Shown here piece after piece: positions 29,444 through 39,573 of a stretch of DNA of 64,000 bases (position 1 is its first letter; every line of letters begins with the position of its first letter). The stretch comes from Anaerolineaceae bacterium (GTDB lineage Bacteria > Chloroflexota > Anaerolineae > Anaerolineales > Anaerolineaceae), in contig JAENZD010000003.1 of NCBI GenBank assembly GCA_016841445.1, positions 251,969 to 315,968 on the forward strand, read 5' to 3'. The notes beneath the pieces were generated by a model, which worked only from the letters and a program-made list of their open reading frames with translations, had not been told where the DNA came from and made no database searches. The translations under genes were made by a program, and so were the position numbers.

Positions 29444-30178
29444 ATGGAACCAACACCCATTATCCAGATACAAAATTTGCACAAACATTTCGGTGAAACA
29501 GCCGCTTTAAACGGGGTTGATCTAGTTGTTCATCAAGGTGAAGTCGTGGTCATCATTGGGCCTTCAGGGTCTGGAAAATCGACACTTCTGCGCTGCATCA
29601 ACCGTTTGGAAACATTCCAGACGGGCAGCGTCATTGTTGACGAAATCCCGCTGACGACAGCAGAAAATATCAACGCGATTCGGACTGAAGTTGGGATGGT
29701 TTTCCAATCCTTCAATCTTTTTCCCCACCTGACGGTTTTGGAGAACGTGACCCTGGCGCAAAAAGTTGTTCGGAAGCGAACAAAGGCAGAAGCCAATGCC
29801 ATTGCGTACGAATTGCTTGAAAAAGTAGGTATTCCTGAGAAATGCCAGGGTTATCCCGGCCAACTTTCCGGCGGCCAACAGCAGCGGGTTGCAATCGCTC
29901 GTGCTTTAGCGATGAACCCCAAGATCATGCTTTTTGATGAGCCAACCAGTGCCCTCGACCCAGAAATGATCCAGGAGGTTTTGGATGTCATGCTTCAACT
30001 GGCGAAAGAAGGCATGACGATGGTTGTCGTCTCCCATGAAATGGGCTTTGCACGTGCAGCCGCCGACCGAGCCGTGTTGATGGATGAAGGGTTGATCATC
30101 GAACAAGCAGTTCCGGATGTTCTCTTCAGCCAGCCAACCCAAGAACGTACCAAACGTTTCTTAAGTAAAATCTTATAA
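29444..30178 (+). CDS. amino acid ABC transporter ATP-binding protein (GlnQ-like)
   Basis: [47 protein letters not shown]. Confidence 0.95.
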   Translation: MEPTPIIQIQNLHKHFGETAALNGVDLVVHQGEVVVIIGPSGSGKSTLLRCINRLETFQTGSVIVDEIPLTTAENINAIRTEVGMVFQSFNLFPHLTVLENVTLAQKVVRKRTKAEANAIAYELLEKVGIPEKCQGYPGQLSGGQQQRVAIARALAMNPKIMLFDEPTSALDPEMIQEVLDVMLQLAKEGMTMVVVSHEMGFARAAADRAVLMDEGLIIEQAVPDVLFSQPTQERTKRFLSKIL

Positions 30179-30336
30179 ATAATCACTTTTGGCTGCATCC
30201 TGCTTTAAAAATTGCGAGTGGAAAGGCCTGAATATTAACCGGCCTGATCTCTCTGATGATACGTCTGAGTTGTTTTGCGTTGATTTCCAGTTTGTTAAGC
30301 TTGAATTATATGGTTTAATTAACCCGATTACCTTTA

Positions 30337-31587
30337 TTGCATAAAAAAACGATCGGAATTGATATGACGGAAAATCAACAAAAAACTTTATCGGTTGAAA
30401 CAACTGAAATTACACAGCATGTTAAGGAAATATTTGAGATAAAAAGCATTGTCACCGGGGGCGGGAAAAATGGTTTCCGTGCCCAGTATCGCGGCAGACT
30501 CATCATTGAGGATAGTGAAACAGCTTACGACCAGTTGGCAGACGCAATAAGACCCATGGGATTGACGCCCTTATTCCGTGTCGTCGATGGCGAACAAATC
30601 ATACTTGTTGTGGATAAACGTCCGGAGGCAAAACCTGGGCCGATCTGGGTTAATATCCTTTTGTTTATTCTGACAATATTGAGCGTGATGTTCACAGGCG
30701 CAACCTTCATGGATTCAGAAATGACAAACCCATTTCAGCTGGGATTGGGCGGATTTATTCAGTATATGCTAAAAGGTTGGCCGTTTGCCTTAAGCTTATT
30801 AGGAATCCTGCTCGCACATGAACTGGGCCATTACCTGGTGGGACGCTCACGCGGAGAAAATGTGACCTTGCCTTATTTTATCCCTTTCCCTCTGAGCGCT
30901 TTCGGCACGATGGGTGCGTTTATCAATATGAAAGAGATCCCAAAGAACAAAAAACACCTGATGGATATCGGGCTGGCCGGCCCACTGATCGGACTTTTGG
31001 TAGCCATTCCCGTTTTGTTCATTGGGCTCAGCTTATCAAGTGTTGGACCGATTGAAGCTGAACTCCCGGAGGGCGCAGTTCATTTCCTGGAGGGGAACTC
31101 GATCTTTTATTTGTTTGCCAAATTTGTCACCTTTGGAAAGGTCTTGCCCCAGCCCGTTTCATATGAGGGACTGAACCCCATCCTGTATTGGCTGCGCTAC
31201 TTTTTCTCGGGTTCCCCGGTCCCAATTGGAGGTTTAGATGTTCAAATCCACCCGGTTGCCTGGGCAGGATGGGCTGGATTATTTGTCACTGGAATCAACT
31301 TGATCCCGGCTGGCCAGCTCGATGGCGGTCACATCCTGTACGTTTTGTTTGGAAAGAAAACCGCAAAAAAGATACTGCCTTTTATTTTGGGTGCAATGGC
31401 TGTTTTGGGTTTCTTTTGGATGGGTTGGTGGTTTTGGGCGGTCATGATCCTTGTTTTTGGCAGACGGTATGCTGAACCCCTTGACCAGATCACCCAGATC
31501 GACACCAAGCGGAAAGTGCTGGGTGTCATTGCGCTGATCGTCTTTATCCTGATCTTTACCCCTGTTCCCCTGGTGATAATCCAATGA
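30337..31587 (+). CDS. site-2 protease family (M50) membrane protein
   Basis: LLAHELGHYLVG, PAGQLDGGHILYVLFG. Confidence 0.9.
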   Translation: MHKKTIGIDMTENQQKTLSVETTEITQHVKEIFEIKSIVTGGGKNGFRAQYRGRLIIEDSETAYDQLADAIRPMGLTPLFRVVDGEQIILVVDKRPEAKPGPIWVNILLFILTILSVMFTGATFMDSEMTNPFQLGLGGFIQYMLKGWPFALSLLGILLAHELGHYLVGRSRGENVTLPYFIPFPLSAFGTMGAFINMKEIPKNKKHLMDIGLAGPLIGLLVAIPVLFIGLSLSSVGPIEAELPEGAVHFLEGNSIFYLFAKFVTFGKVLPQPVSYEGLNPILYWLRYFFSGSPVPIGGLDVQIHPVAWAGWAGLFVTGINLIPAGQLDGGHILYVLFGKKTAKKILPFILGAMAVLGFFWMGWWFWAVMILVFGRRYAEPLDQITQIDTKRKVLGVIALIVFILIFTPVPLVIIQ

Positions 31588-33050
31588 AAAAGTACTCAAA
31601 TTCATTTTTCGCGTTGAAAGATTCCTTACTTCTCATATCCATTTTCATCCTGCTGTCCGCGTTGATTGGTTGTAGTTCAGCAGTTACCCCAACGCCTGCA
31701 CAGACCGAGACGGAAAGCACCGAAGCAGTTGACGCTACGACAGCGGAGAATTCCCCTTCAACGACAACAACAAGTGAACCTGGTTCTGATCCCACTCAAG
31801 AAATCATTGTAGAACCCTTAGTGGATGAAGAGCAATTACAGGGGACAGTTATCCAGTTCGTCCATGCTTTTGGAGGTCCGGGTTCCGAGGTCATGGCAGG
31901 AATTGCCCAGGAATTTTCCCTGTCCAATCCTTATGGCATCTGGGTGGATGTTCAAGCTTATGGCAGTGAAGACATTCTTCTATCTGCATTGGACGCCGAG
32001 ATCGAGAAAGGTACACAACCAACACTGGTTGCTGTGCATCCTTATGAGCTGGTCGCCTTAACCCAGGCCTACGAGCCCGTTGACTTGGCACCTTATTTTG
32101 AAGACCTAACCTGGGGGCTTTCAACGGATGACCAGACGGATATCTCAACGGTATTCCTCGATCAATTTCGGGTCGGGGATCGCTTAATTGCGCTGCCTCT
32201 TGCACCGCAGGCGACTGTGATCTTCTACAACCGGAGTTGGGCAGCCGAGCTTGGCTTCTCAGAGACACCGGATGATGAAATTTCATTCCGAGAGCAATCG
32301 AGCCAGGCCATCAAAGCCAATTTAGCGGATCTTAATGAGGATAATGACGGCTTGGGCGGATGGATCATAAATTACGATCCTCAGGTGCTGTTGAGCTGGT
32401 TTGGTGCATTTGGCGGTGAATGGGGGGAGGATTCCACACCCAAATTTAATTCGGATGCCGGTCTTGAGACATTTCAGTACCTCAAATCCGTGTATGATGA
32501 AGGATATTTCTGGATCAGCCGCCAACCTGAGCCCTATCTTTATTTTGCTGACCGAAATGCGCTCATGTATTCGGGGAGACTTGACCAAATCCCGGAACAG
32601 CAAGGCTGGATGACCCTGGAAAATAATTCCGATGAATGGGGTGTGATCGGCTACCCGGGTTCTGAGCGAGTTATCATGTTGGTAGACAGCCCTGGGTTGA
32701 TGGTTTCAGCCGGATCACCCGAGGAGCAGATGGCTGCCTGGCTGTTTGCAAAGTTCTTAATCGAGCCAGAAAACCAGGCGGATATCGTTCAGACATTATT
32801 TACACTGCCGGTCAGACCATCAACGATAGACTTATTGCCGACGTTTATCGACCAATACCCCCAGTGGATGGATGCTTATAATCTGATCAAAATATCGAAA
32901 CCGGTTCCGACGGCAGAAGAATGGGGGATCGCCCAATGGGTGCTTCAGGATGCGAGTTACCGGGTCTTTCCATATGAAGATGTAAATCTAGCTGAGATTT
33001 TGGAGCAGCTGGATGCCACGGTTGATGATCTGGAAAGGATAACACCTTGA
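31584..33050 (+). CDS. extracellular solute-binding lipoprotein (family 1-like), no adjacent permease
   Basis: LIGCSS lipobox; SBP-like fold motifs; ATGA overlap with upstream gene. Confidence 0.8.
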   Translation: MKKYSNSFFALKDSLLLISIFILLSALIGCSSAVTPTPAQTETESTEAVDATTAENSPSTTTTSEPGSDPTQEIIVEPLVDEEQLQGTVIQFVHAFGGPGSEVMAGIAQEFSLSNPYGIWVDVQAYGSEDILLSALDAEIEKGTQPTLVAVHPYELVALTQAYEPVDLAPYFEDLTWGLSTDDQTDISTVFLDQFRVGDRLIALPLAPQATVIFYNRSWAAELGFSETPDDEISFREQSSQAIKANLADLNEDNDGLGGWIINYDPQVLLSWFGAFGGEWGEDSTPKFNSDAGLETFQYLKSVYDEGYFWISRQPEPYLYFADRNALMYSGRLDQIPEQQGWMTLENNSDEWGVIGYPGSERVIMLVDSPGLMVSAGSPEEQMAAWLFAKFLIEPENQADIVQTLFTLPVRPSTIDLLPTFIDQYPQWMDAYNLIKISKPVPTAEEWGIAQWVLQDASYRVFPYEDVNLAEILEQLDATVDDLERITP

Positions 33051-33484
33051 TGCCAGGTAAGCCAAATGTGACTATTTATACTGATGGCTCCTGCCAGGGG
33101 AATCCCGGACCGGGCGGTTGGGGAGCAATCCTCCGCTCGGGGAAGCATGAACGGCTCCTGTCGGGTGGAGAAAAGGATACGACCAACAACCGCATGGAGC
33201 TGCATGCTGCGCTGGAAGCACTGCGGGCGCTGACAGAATCCTGCCGGGTGACGCTTTATACTGATTCGGAATACTTAAGGAAGGGGATCACCGAGTGGAT
33301 GCCTGGCTGGAAGCGGCGAAACTGGCGGCGAAAAGGGGGGCAGTTGGCGAATGTGGACCTGTGGATGAAACTGGATGAGGAAATCGGTAGGCACGAAATC
33401 AACTGGCGCTGGGTGAAGGGACATGCCGGGAACGCTTTAAATGAGCGTGTCGACCGTCTGGCAAAGCAGGCGATACCGAAGTAA
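33047..33484 (+). CDS. rnhA: ribonuclease HI
   Basis: IYTDGSCQGNPGPGGWGAIL, NNRMELHAALEAL, WRWVKGHAGNALNERVD. Confidence 0.95.
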   Translation: MMPGKPNVTIYTDGSCQGNPGPGGWGAILRSGKHERLLSGGEKDTTNNRMELHAALEALRALTESCRVTLYTDSEYLRKGITEWMPGWKRRNWRRKGGQLANVDLWMKLDEEIGRHEINWRWVKGHAGNALNERVDRLAKQAIPK

Positions 33485-33541
33485 TTACATCAAGGTTAAG
33501 TATCATGCCAGGAAAAGATATGTGGCAGTGTGAATAGGCTT

Positions 33542-33598
33542 AAAATGACAAGATCCATACGAAAATTGCTTCGACCCTAAAGGGTCTTGCAATGACAT
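33542..33598. repeat. Degenerate copy of a TGTCATTGC...GAAGCAAT-type intergenic repeat
   Basis: ATTGCTTCGACCCTAAAGGGTCTTGCAATGACA with internal GACCCTAAAGGGTC palindrome. Confidence 0.4.
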
Positions 33599-33719
33599 AC
33601 CGAGCAAAGGGATTCCTGGCTGTTTATAGTGATGAACCAAACCGAAGGATTGTCAAGGTCAGCGTTCAATGCTATATTTGGAACATCAACAGATTTTTGG
33701 GTAATTATAGGATCAATCG

Positions 33720-35792
33720 ATGTTCAAATTTCTTTCATCGCGACGGGTGGTTGTCCAACTAACACTTGTGTTTTTTGTGATCATCCTGATCATGGGACTG
33801 GGTGTAGGCCTGCCTTCCATGCTGATCATGTCACGCCAGACCAAGACCCAGCTCAACGCATTAATCGATCAATCCAACCAGACAACGCAGGTATTGCTCG
33901 AAAACAAAGCTTCCTATCTTCAGGAACTTGCTCAATTAATTGCAGAGCGTCCAACCTTGAACCAACTCCTTTTAGACCCGGATAATACACAGTCAATCAT
34001 TGAATACCTAGATGATTTTCGAGAGAACATCCAGGTCGATGTGATCGCCGTCTGTGATTCGGAGAACGCTGTTGTCATAACAGGAGATGGTGATCCTTCA
34101 CCCCTGTGCGGAATTAGCGATCCTGAGGGTATCACGCTCCTGGATGGGCAAGGTTGGTGGCTGTCAGAGTCAACGATCCCCGAAACTTCACCTGGAAATC
34201 TACGCGTGATCGTTGCTCAATCGCTGGATTCGATATTTGCAGAATTCAGTATTCAATCAAATTTATATTACGTTTTATATACCGGAGGTCATCTCTTATC
34301 AAGTAATTTGCCTGAATATTTAGATTCTCTGCCTGACATTCGGTCCGGTGAAATACAGTCCTACCAGATTCTTGCATTGGAAAACAACGAATCAGGTGGA
34401 CAAAATTTCCTGTCAACAGTCATCCCTTTGAGCGATGAAACAAGTTATAAACTGGTCGGTTTGTTGAACATCAGTGATTCTCTTGCTTTGAACCAGCAGC
34501 TCCGGAATACCATTCTATTCATCCTGGTCCTCCTCAGTATCTTTGGGACAGGTCTCTCTGTGTTGATTTCCCGCCGCTTCAGCCAACCGCTTAACCAGTT
34601 GGCGCGATCAGCCAATGCGATGCAAGAAGGGGATCTATCGACCCGGATCATCAACGCTTCAAAGATATGGGAGATCGATCAGCTCTCGAATGCCCTGGAA
34701 GATGCCAGGATCAGCCTTAAGCATTCGCTTGATCAACTGTGGAAGGAAAAGGACTGGATTGAGAACTTGCTAAATTCAATTGTTGAGGGCATCCTGACCA
34801 TTGATGACCAGGCGCGGATCACATATGCCAGCGAGGCTATCGAACGGCTGATCGGTGTGGAATTATCTACCTTGTTAGGCCAGCCTGTTGATCATTTCTT
34901 TTCAAGTGCCCCAGGAGAAGATTTATTCAGCCATCAAATCCCTCCTGAAAATCAAAACAGGCGGGTTCCAGTACTGATTAGCGGCCAGGAGGTCTTACTG
35001 GCATTATCGACGTCGAAATTTGTCCCGCTGGAAGCTGGGAATGCGACCCGGGCATTGGTGGTCCGGGATGTCACAGATGAAGAACGCATTCACAGGTTAT
35101 TAGGTGAGTTCATGGCGAATATCACCCACGAATTTCGGACACCGCTTTCTGCGCTATCGGCGTCTGTTGAGCTGCTGATGGATAAGCTGCCAGACCTCTC
35201 AACAACAGAGATACAGGAATTGGTTGGTGCACTCAACGTGGGTATTCTCAACCTGCAGTCTTTCATCGATAACCTGATTGAAGCCGCAAGTATTGAAGGC
35301 GGCCGGTTTAAAGTCAATGTGAAGCCCACCGCCTTTCAGGGAATCATAGACGATGCCGTCAGCATGGTTGAGCCAATTGCCCAAAGGTTGGGTGTAGAGA
35401 TCAACCAACCTAAAAACAAGCAGGCATTCCTGGTGATGGCTGACCAACACCGGACCTGCCAGGCTTTGGTCAACCTGCTCTCAAACGCGATAAAATTCAG
35501 TCCTCCGGGCGGTCAGATTAACCTCTCAACGGTGCTCATGGGGAACCAGGTCTATATCGAAGTCAGTGATCAGGGAAAAGGCGTATCTGAAGAACGGCAA
35601 TCCCAGTTGTTCAACCGGTTTATATCCTCTTCAACGAAAGATGATGACACTGATTTTGGATTGGGCTTGGGCCTTGCAGTTGTTAAAGCCATTATTGAAG
35701 CACAAAACGGCAGCGTTGGTTTTAAGAATCGCGAAGAAGGCGGGGCACAATTCTGGATCACGCTGCCGATGGTTATGGATGATAAATCATGA
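33720..35792 (+). CDS. membrane sensor histidine kinase (HAMP, PAS, HisKA, HATPase)
   Basis: FMANITHEFRTPLSALSASVELL, LLSNAIKFSPPGG, GLGLGLAVVKAI. Confidence 0.94.
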   Translation: MFKFLSSRRVVVQLTLVFFVIILIMGLGVGLPSMLIMSRQTKTQLNALIDQSNQTTQVLLENKASYLQELAQLIAERPTLNQLLLDPDNTQSIIEYLDDFRENIQVDVIAVCDSENAVVITGDGDPSPLCGISDPEGITLLDGQGWWLSESTIPETSPGNLRVIVAQSLDSIFAEFSIQSNLYYVLYTGGHLLSSNLPEYLDSLPDIRSGEIQSYQILALENNESGGQNFLSTVIPLSDETSYKLVGLLNISDSLALNQQLRNTILFILVLLSIFGTGLSVLISRRFSQPLNQLARSANAMQEGDLSTRIINASKIWEIDQLSNALEDARISLKHSLDQLWKEKDWIENLLNSIVEGILTIDDQARITYASEAIERLIGVELSTLLGQPVDHFFSSAPGEDLFSHQIPPENQNRRVPVLISGQEVLLALSTSKFVPLEAGNATRALVVRDVTDEERIHRLLGEFMANITHEFRTPLSALSASVELLMDKLPDLSTTEIQELVGALNVGILNLQSFIDNLIEAASIEGGRFKVNVKPTAFQGIIDDAVSMVEPIAQRLGVEINQPKNKQAFLVMADQHRTCQALVNLLSNAIKFSPPGGQINLSTVLMGNQVYIEVSDQGKGVSEERQSQLFNRFISSSTKDDDTDFGLGLGLAVVKAIIEAQNGSVGFKNREEGGAQFWITLPMVMDDKS

Positions 35793-36478
35793 AAGCTCTG
35801 ATTGTTGATGATGACCGTACTTTGGCTGATCTCCTGGCTTTTACGCTGCGCCGGGAAGGTTTTGAGCCGCACCTGGCATTTGATGCGCCAGGGGCAATGA
35901 AGCAATTCCATAAAGAACCGGTGGATATCGTCATATTGGATGTCAATTTGTCCGGTGGTGCAGGGATGGAAAATGGGTTCGATATCTGCCAGGCGATTCG
36001 ACTGGAGTCCTCTGTACCGATCATCTTATTAACAGTTCGCGATGATGAAGCAGATATTGTAAAAGGATTGGGACTTGGCGCAGATGATTATGTCCACAAA
36101 CCATTCAGCCCCCGCCAGCTGGTTGCCAGGGTTAACAGCCTGATTCGCAGGTCTTCCATGAGCACTGCACCACAGGAAGCGCTTTATACCTGCCAGGATA
36201 TACAATTTGATCCCAACATGCGGGAATTTGTGAAAGGAGACCAACCACCGGTACTTCTCACAAGATTAGAATCCCGTTTATTAGAATATTTTATGCTCAA
36301 TGCCGGCCAGGTCCTTCCATCTGAAAATATTATTGATAATGTTTGGGGTCCTGAGGGCGGAAGCACAGAAATGCTGCGGCAGTTAGTGCGCCGTCTCAGG
36401 ATTAAGATCGAAGAAGATCCACAAGATCCAGACTGGATCAAGAATTTAGGGGGTGTGGGGTATGGTTTTAACATTTAA
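35789..36478 (+). CDS. OmpR/PhoB-family response regulator
   Basis: LIVDDDRTLADLL, VILDVNL, DDYVHKPFSPRQLVARV, winged-helix C-terminus; ATGA overlap with kinase. Confidence 0.93.
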   Translation: MKALIVDDDRTLADLLAFTLRREGFEPHLAFDAPGAMKQFHKEPVDIVILDVNLSGGAGMENGFDICQAIRLESSVPIILLTVRDDEADIVKGLGLGADDYVHKPFSPRQLVARVNSLIRRSSMSTAPQEALYTCQDIQFDPNMREFVKGDQPPVLLTRLESRLLEYFMLNAGQVLPSENIIDNVWGPEGGSTEMLRQLVRRLRIKIEEDPQDPDWIKNLGGVGYGFNI

Positions 36479-36503
36479 TTAAAGGAACAAGGCAGGGGGA
36501 ATT

Positions 36504-36545
36504 CTGTCACAGAAATATCACAGGTCTGTCACACCGGGTATCACG
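36504..36545 (+). promoter_or_regulatory. Pho-box-like direct repeat array upstream of the sulfate transporter operon
   Basis: TGTCACA (36505), TATCACA (36516), TGTCACA (36527), TATCACG (36539): 11/11/12-bp periodicity; TATAAA -10-like at ~36553. Confidence 0.6.
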
Positions 36546-36631
36546 CAGGTTTTATAAAATTGATGTGATTGGGAGATTGTCATGATATCTCCGATTGATC
36601 AATGTTTGCCTAATATATTTCTGGAGATTGC

Positions 36632-38533
36632 ATGTCGATATGCCTTGAGAACATCAGTAAACATTACGGATACCAGGTCGTGGTTAAAAATCTGAGCCTC
36701 GAAGTCCAGGATGGCGAATTTTTCGTTCTTTTAGGCGCAAGCGGGAGCGGAAAAACAACAGTGCTCAATATCATTGCCGGCCTGGTGCAGCCGGATAGGG
36801 GAGAGGTCATGCTCCATGGGCGGAATGTGACCCATTTACCACCGCAGAAGCGGAATATTGGATTTGTTTTCCAGAATTATGCATTATTCCAGTATATGAC
36901 GGTTGCTGAAAATATTGAATTTGGCCTGCAGGTCCGGAAAGTGGCCAAAGAAAATCGGGAGAAAAAGAGAGATGAATTGCTGGATATGGTCGGCCTGGTC
37001 GGCATGGGGAACCGAATGCCAAACCAGCTCTCAGGCGGACAGCAGCAGCGGGTGGCGTTAGCGCGTGCATTAGCGCTTGAACCAGATGTCCTTCTTTTGG
37101 ACGAACCATTGGGAGCTCTGGATGCAAAGATCCGAGTGGAATTAAGACGCACACTAAAAAATATCCAGCAAAAATCAGGTGTAACCGCGATTTTAGTGAC
37201 CCACGACCAGGAAGAGGCTTTTAATTTAGGTGACCGGATTGGGGTCATGAATTTTGGCCGGTTGATCGAAGTAGGTACGCCGCAAGCCCTGTACCAATAC
37301 CCCAAAACGGAATATGTCGCTTCGTTTTTAGGTTCAGCCAATTTGTGGTTGGGGAGTATTGTTGGCAATCAGGTTCATTTCGGGACGCATGCATTACCGC
37401 TCCCCGAAGATGCTATTCAACTCAGTTCCAACAGCAGGGCGCAGATCCTTTTCCGGCCAGAAGATGTCGCTTTGGGAAAATCTATTGATGACCTTGGCTG
37501 TATCCCCTTAGGAGAAGGAAAAGTCATAGAGAAGGGCTTCAGCGGTGCTGCAGAACGGCTTTGTGTTGAAATCCCGGCAATACAGGGTGTCCGGGCGATA
37601 TCCCCAACAGTCCCGTATGGTAACCCTGATTTCTTGTTGGATGTCAACCGTTCACCTGAGCAAAGTACAAATACCCCTTTGATCCCGGGAAATAACGCAT
37701 GGGTCGGGATCAGACGTCTGCATGTTATTTCACATCCCGGTCTAAAATTTTTGATTGTCACAGATTCATCCCTGCGCAGTCAATCTGCGGTCTCATTAGG
37801 CGGGTATATGGCCAGGATGTCCCATGCCCGGGTGCTGCTCTTAGGTGTGGGTCAGGACAAAGTTAAGTTAGAGGAGCACTTGATTGATGCCAGGAAACTA
37901 TTAGGCAGCGGTATGGCATCCCTGCAGGTGAAATCTTCCCCAAATGACTTAACTGGTGCTATCACGAACGCGGTTGAAATGCAGCCATTTGATTTGGTGA
38001 TTCTAGGGTGGCGACCCACAGCAGGTTTTGACCAGCCAGATCAGATTTTGCAAACAGGAGAACATCACTTGCTCCTGGCAGCAAAACCGGTTGCAAAGCT
38101 CAGCAAGGCATTGATCTGTTTAGCCAGCGGGGAGCCCGGGAAAGATAATGTGATTTTCGCAGGTCGACTTCTCCGGCATTTGGGGGCAGAGGCAACCTTG
38201 TTGACTGTTGTACCGCCTGCACAAGATGAAGATGAATCCCATGAAAGGATTGATCGGTTCCTGGCAGGTGGCCAAAACAGCCTGTCACGTTTTGGTGTGC
38301 CCTCTGTGGTCAAGATTAAAAAGGGTGAGTTGGTTGATGCTGTAAGGGAGGAAATGAGCAGTGGCGATTACGACCTGGTCGTTCTTGGTGCACCTCTTCC
38401 TACTTCCACGAGAAAAACCAGCATGACAGGTGCAATTCGTGATGTCCTTTCGAATGTTGAGAATTGTTCATTTTTAATCATCCGCTCCCATCAATACCAG
38501 CGGCTTCAAACTCGTTATTGGAGGAATCCATGA
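36632..38533 (+). CDS. sulfate-type ABC transporter ATP-binding protein (CysA-like) with C-terminal universal-stress-protein-like region
   Basis: [38 protein letters not shown]-terminal ALICLASGEPGKDN... DYDLVVLGAPLP...NCSFLIIRS USP-like. Confidence 0.88.
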   Translation: MSICLENISKHYGYQVVVKNLSLEVQDGEFFVLLGASGSGKTTVLNIIAGLVQPDRGEVMLHGRNVTHLPPQKRNIGFVFQNYALFQYMTVAENIEFGLQVRKVAKENREKKRDELLDMVGLVGMGNRMPNQLSGGQQQRVALARALALEPDVLLLDEPLGALDAKIRVELRRTLKNIQQKSGVTAILVTHDQEEAFNLGDRIGVMNFGRLIEVGTPQALYQYPKTEYVASFLGSANLWLGSIVGNQVHFGTHALPLPEDAIQLSSNSRAQILFRPEDVALGKSIDDLGCIPLGEGKVIEKGFSGAAERLCVEIPAIQGVRAISPTVPYGNPDFLLDVNRSPEQSTNTPLIPGNNAWVGIRRLHVISHPGLKFLIVTDSSLRSQSAVSLGGYMARMSHARVLLLGVGQDKVKLEEHLIDARKLLGSGMASLQVKSSPNDLTGAITNAVEMQPFDLVILGWRPTAGFDQPDQILQTGEHHLLLAAKPVAKLSKALICLASGEPGKDNVIFAGRLLRHLGAEATLLTVVPPAQDEDESHERIDRFLAGGQNSLSRFGVPSVVKIKKGELVDAVREEMSSGDYDLVVLGAPLPTSTRKTSMTGAIRDVLSNVENCSFLIIRSHQYQRLQTRYWRNP

Positions 38534-39573
38534 AAAACAATAAAAAACTGATCTCAATGTGTTTGATGATCCTATTCCTGCTTGTCTCCTGCAGCGGGGG
38601 GTCTCAAAACAACTCGGCCAATGAAGTAAAGTTGATCCTGGGTGCGTACACAACCCCCAGAGAAGCTTACAGCCAGATCATCCCGCTGTTTCAAGCCTTT
38701 TGGTTGGAAGAAACTGGTCAAAGGGTTGTCGTCGAGGAGTCGTACCTTGGGTCTGGCGCGCAATCACGAGCAGTGATCAATGGATTTGAGGCAGATGTGG
38801 TTGCACTCTCCCTGGAAGCAGACGTGAACCGGATCCAGGATGCAGGGCTGATCAGCCATGATTGGAAACTGGGGGAGGAGAAGGGAATCATTACGACATC
38901 CGTTGTTGCGTTTGCAGTTCGAGAAGGGAACCCCCTGGCCATAGAAGACTGGAATGACCTTCTCCAACCCGGCTTGGAAATCCTAACGCCCAATCCCAGT
39001 ACAAGCGGGGGGGCGATGTGGAACGTTTTGGCATTATACGGTGCAGCCTTAAGAGGGAAAATTGATGGTGTACCTGGAGACGATGCGGATGCAGCCCAGG
39101 ACTTCTTAAAAGATGTTTTAACAAACGTGAGTGTGATGGACAAAGCTGCTCGAGACAGCATCATCAATTTTGAGAATGGGATTGGTGACCTTGCGATTAC
39201 CTATGAGAATGAAGTACTTGTCGGCAGGCAATCCGGGCAAACTTATGAACTTGTGATCCCTTCCTCGACCATATTGATTGAAAATCCCGTCGCGATCGTC
39301 GATACAAGTGTGGATAAACACGGTAATCGGGCGGTTGCTGAGGCATTTGTCGAATTCCTCTATTCGGAACAGGCTCAGGAGATTTTTGCCCAGCACGGCC
39401 TGCGCGTTGTGAATGACACAGTTGCTGAGGCATCTAAATCACAATACCCGGATGTCCCGGACTTGTTTACCGTCGATTACTTTGGCGGATGGGATGTGAT
39501 CATGACTGACATCTTTGGAGAATCAGGCATCTTTACCCAGGCGATCCTGGATGTGCAGGGGGGAAGCCAGTGA
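38530..39573 (+). CDS. sulfate ABC transporter substrate-binding lipoprotein
   Basis: LLVSCSGGS lipobox; AYTTPREAYSQIIPLF, EESYLGSGAQSRAV, ALSLEADVNRIQ. Confidence 0.92.
   Translation: MKNNKKLISMCLMILFLLVSCSGGSQNNSANEVKLILGAYTTPREAYSQIIPLFQAFWLEETGQRVVVEESYLGSGAQSRAVINGFEADVVALSLEADVNRIQDAGLISHDWKLGEEKGIITTSVVAFAVREGNPLAIEDWNDLLQPGLEILTPNPSTSGGAMWNVLALYGAALRGKIDGVPGDDADAAQDFLKDVLTNVSVMDKAARDSIINFENGIGDLAITYENEVLVGRQSGQTYELVIPSSTILIENPVAIVDTSVDKHGNRAVAEAFVEFLYSEQAQEIFAQHGLRVVNDTVAEASKSQYPDVPDLFTVDYFGGWDVIMTDIFGESGIFTQAILDVQGGSQ

Noticed and set aside
31584-33050. Solute-binding protein as part of the upstream amino-acid ABC transporter
   Set aside because: It belongs to a different SBP type, is separated by the M50 protease gene, and overlaps that gene and rnhA; it is better viewed as an orphan SBP.
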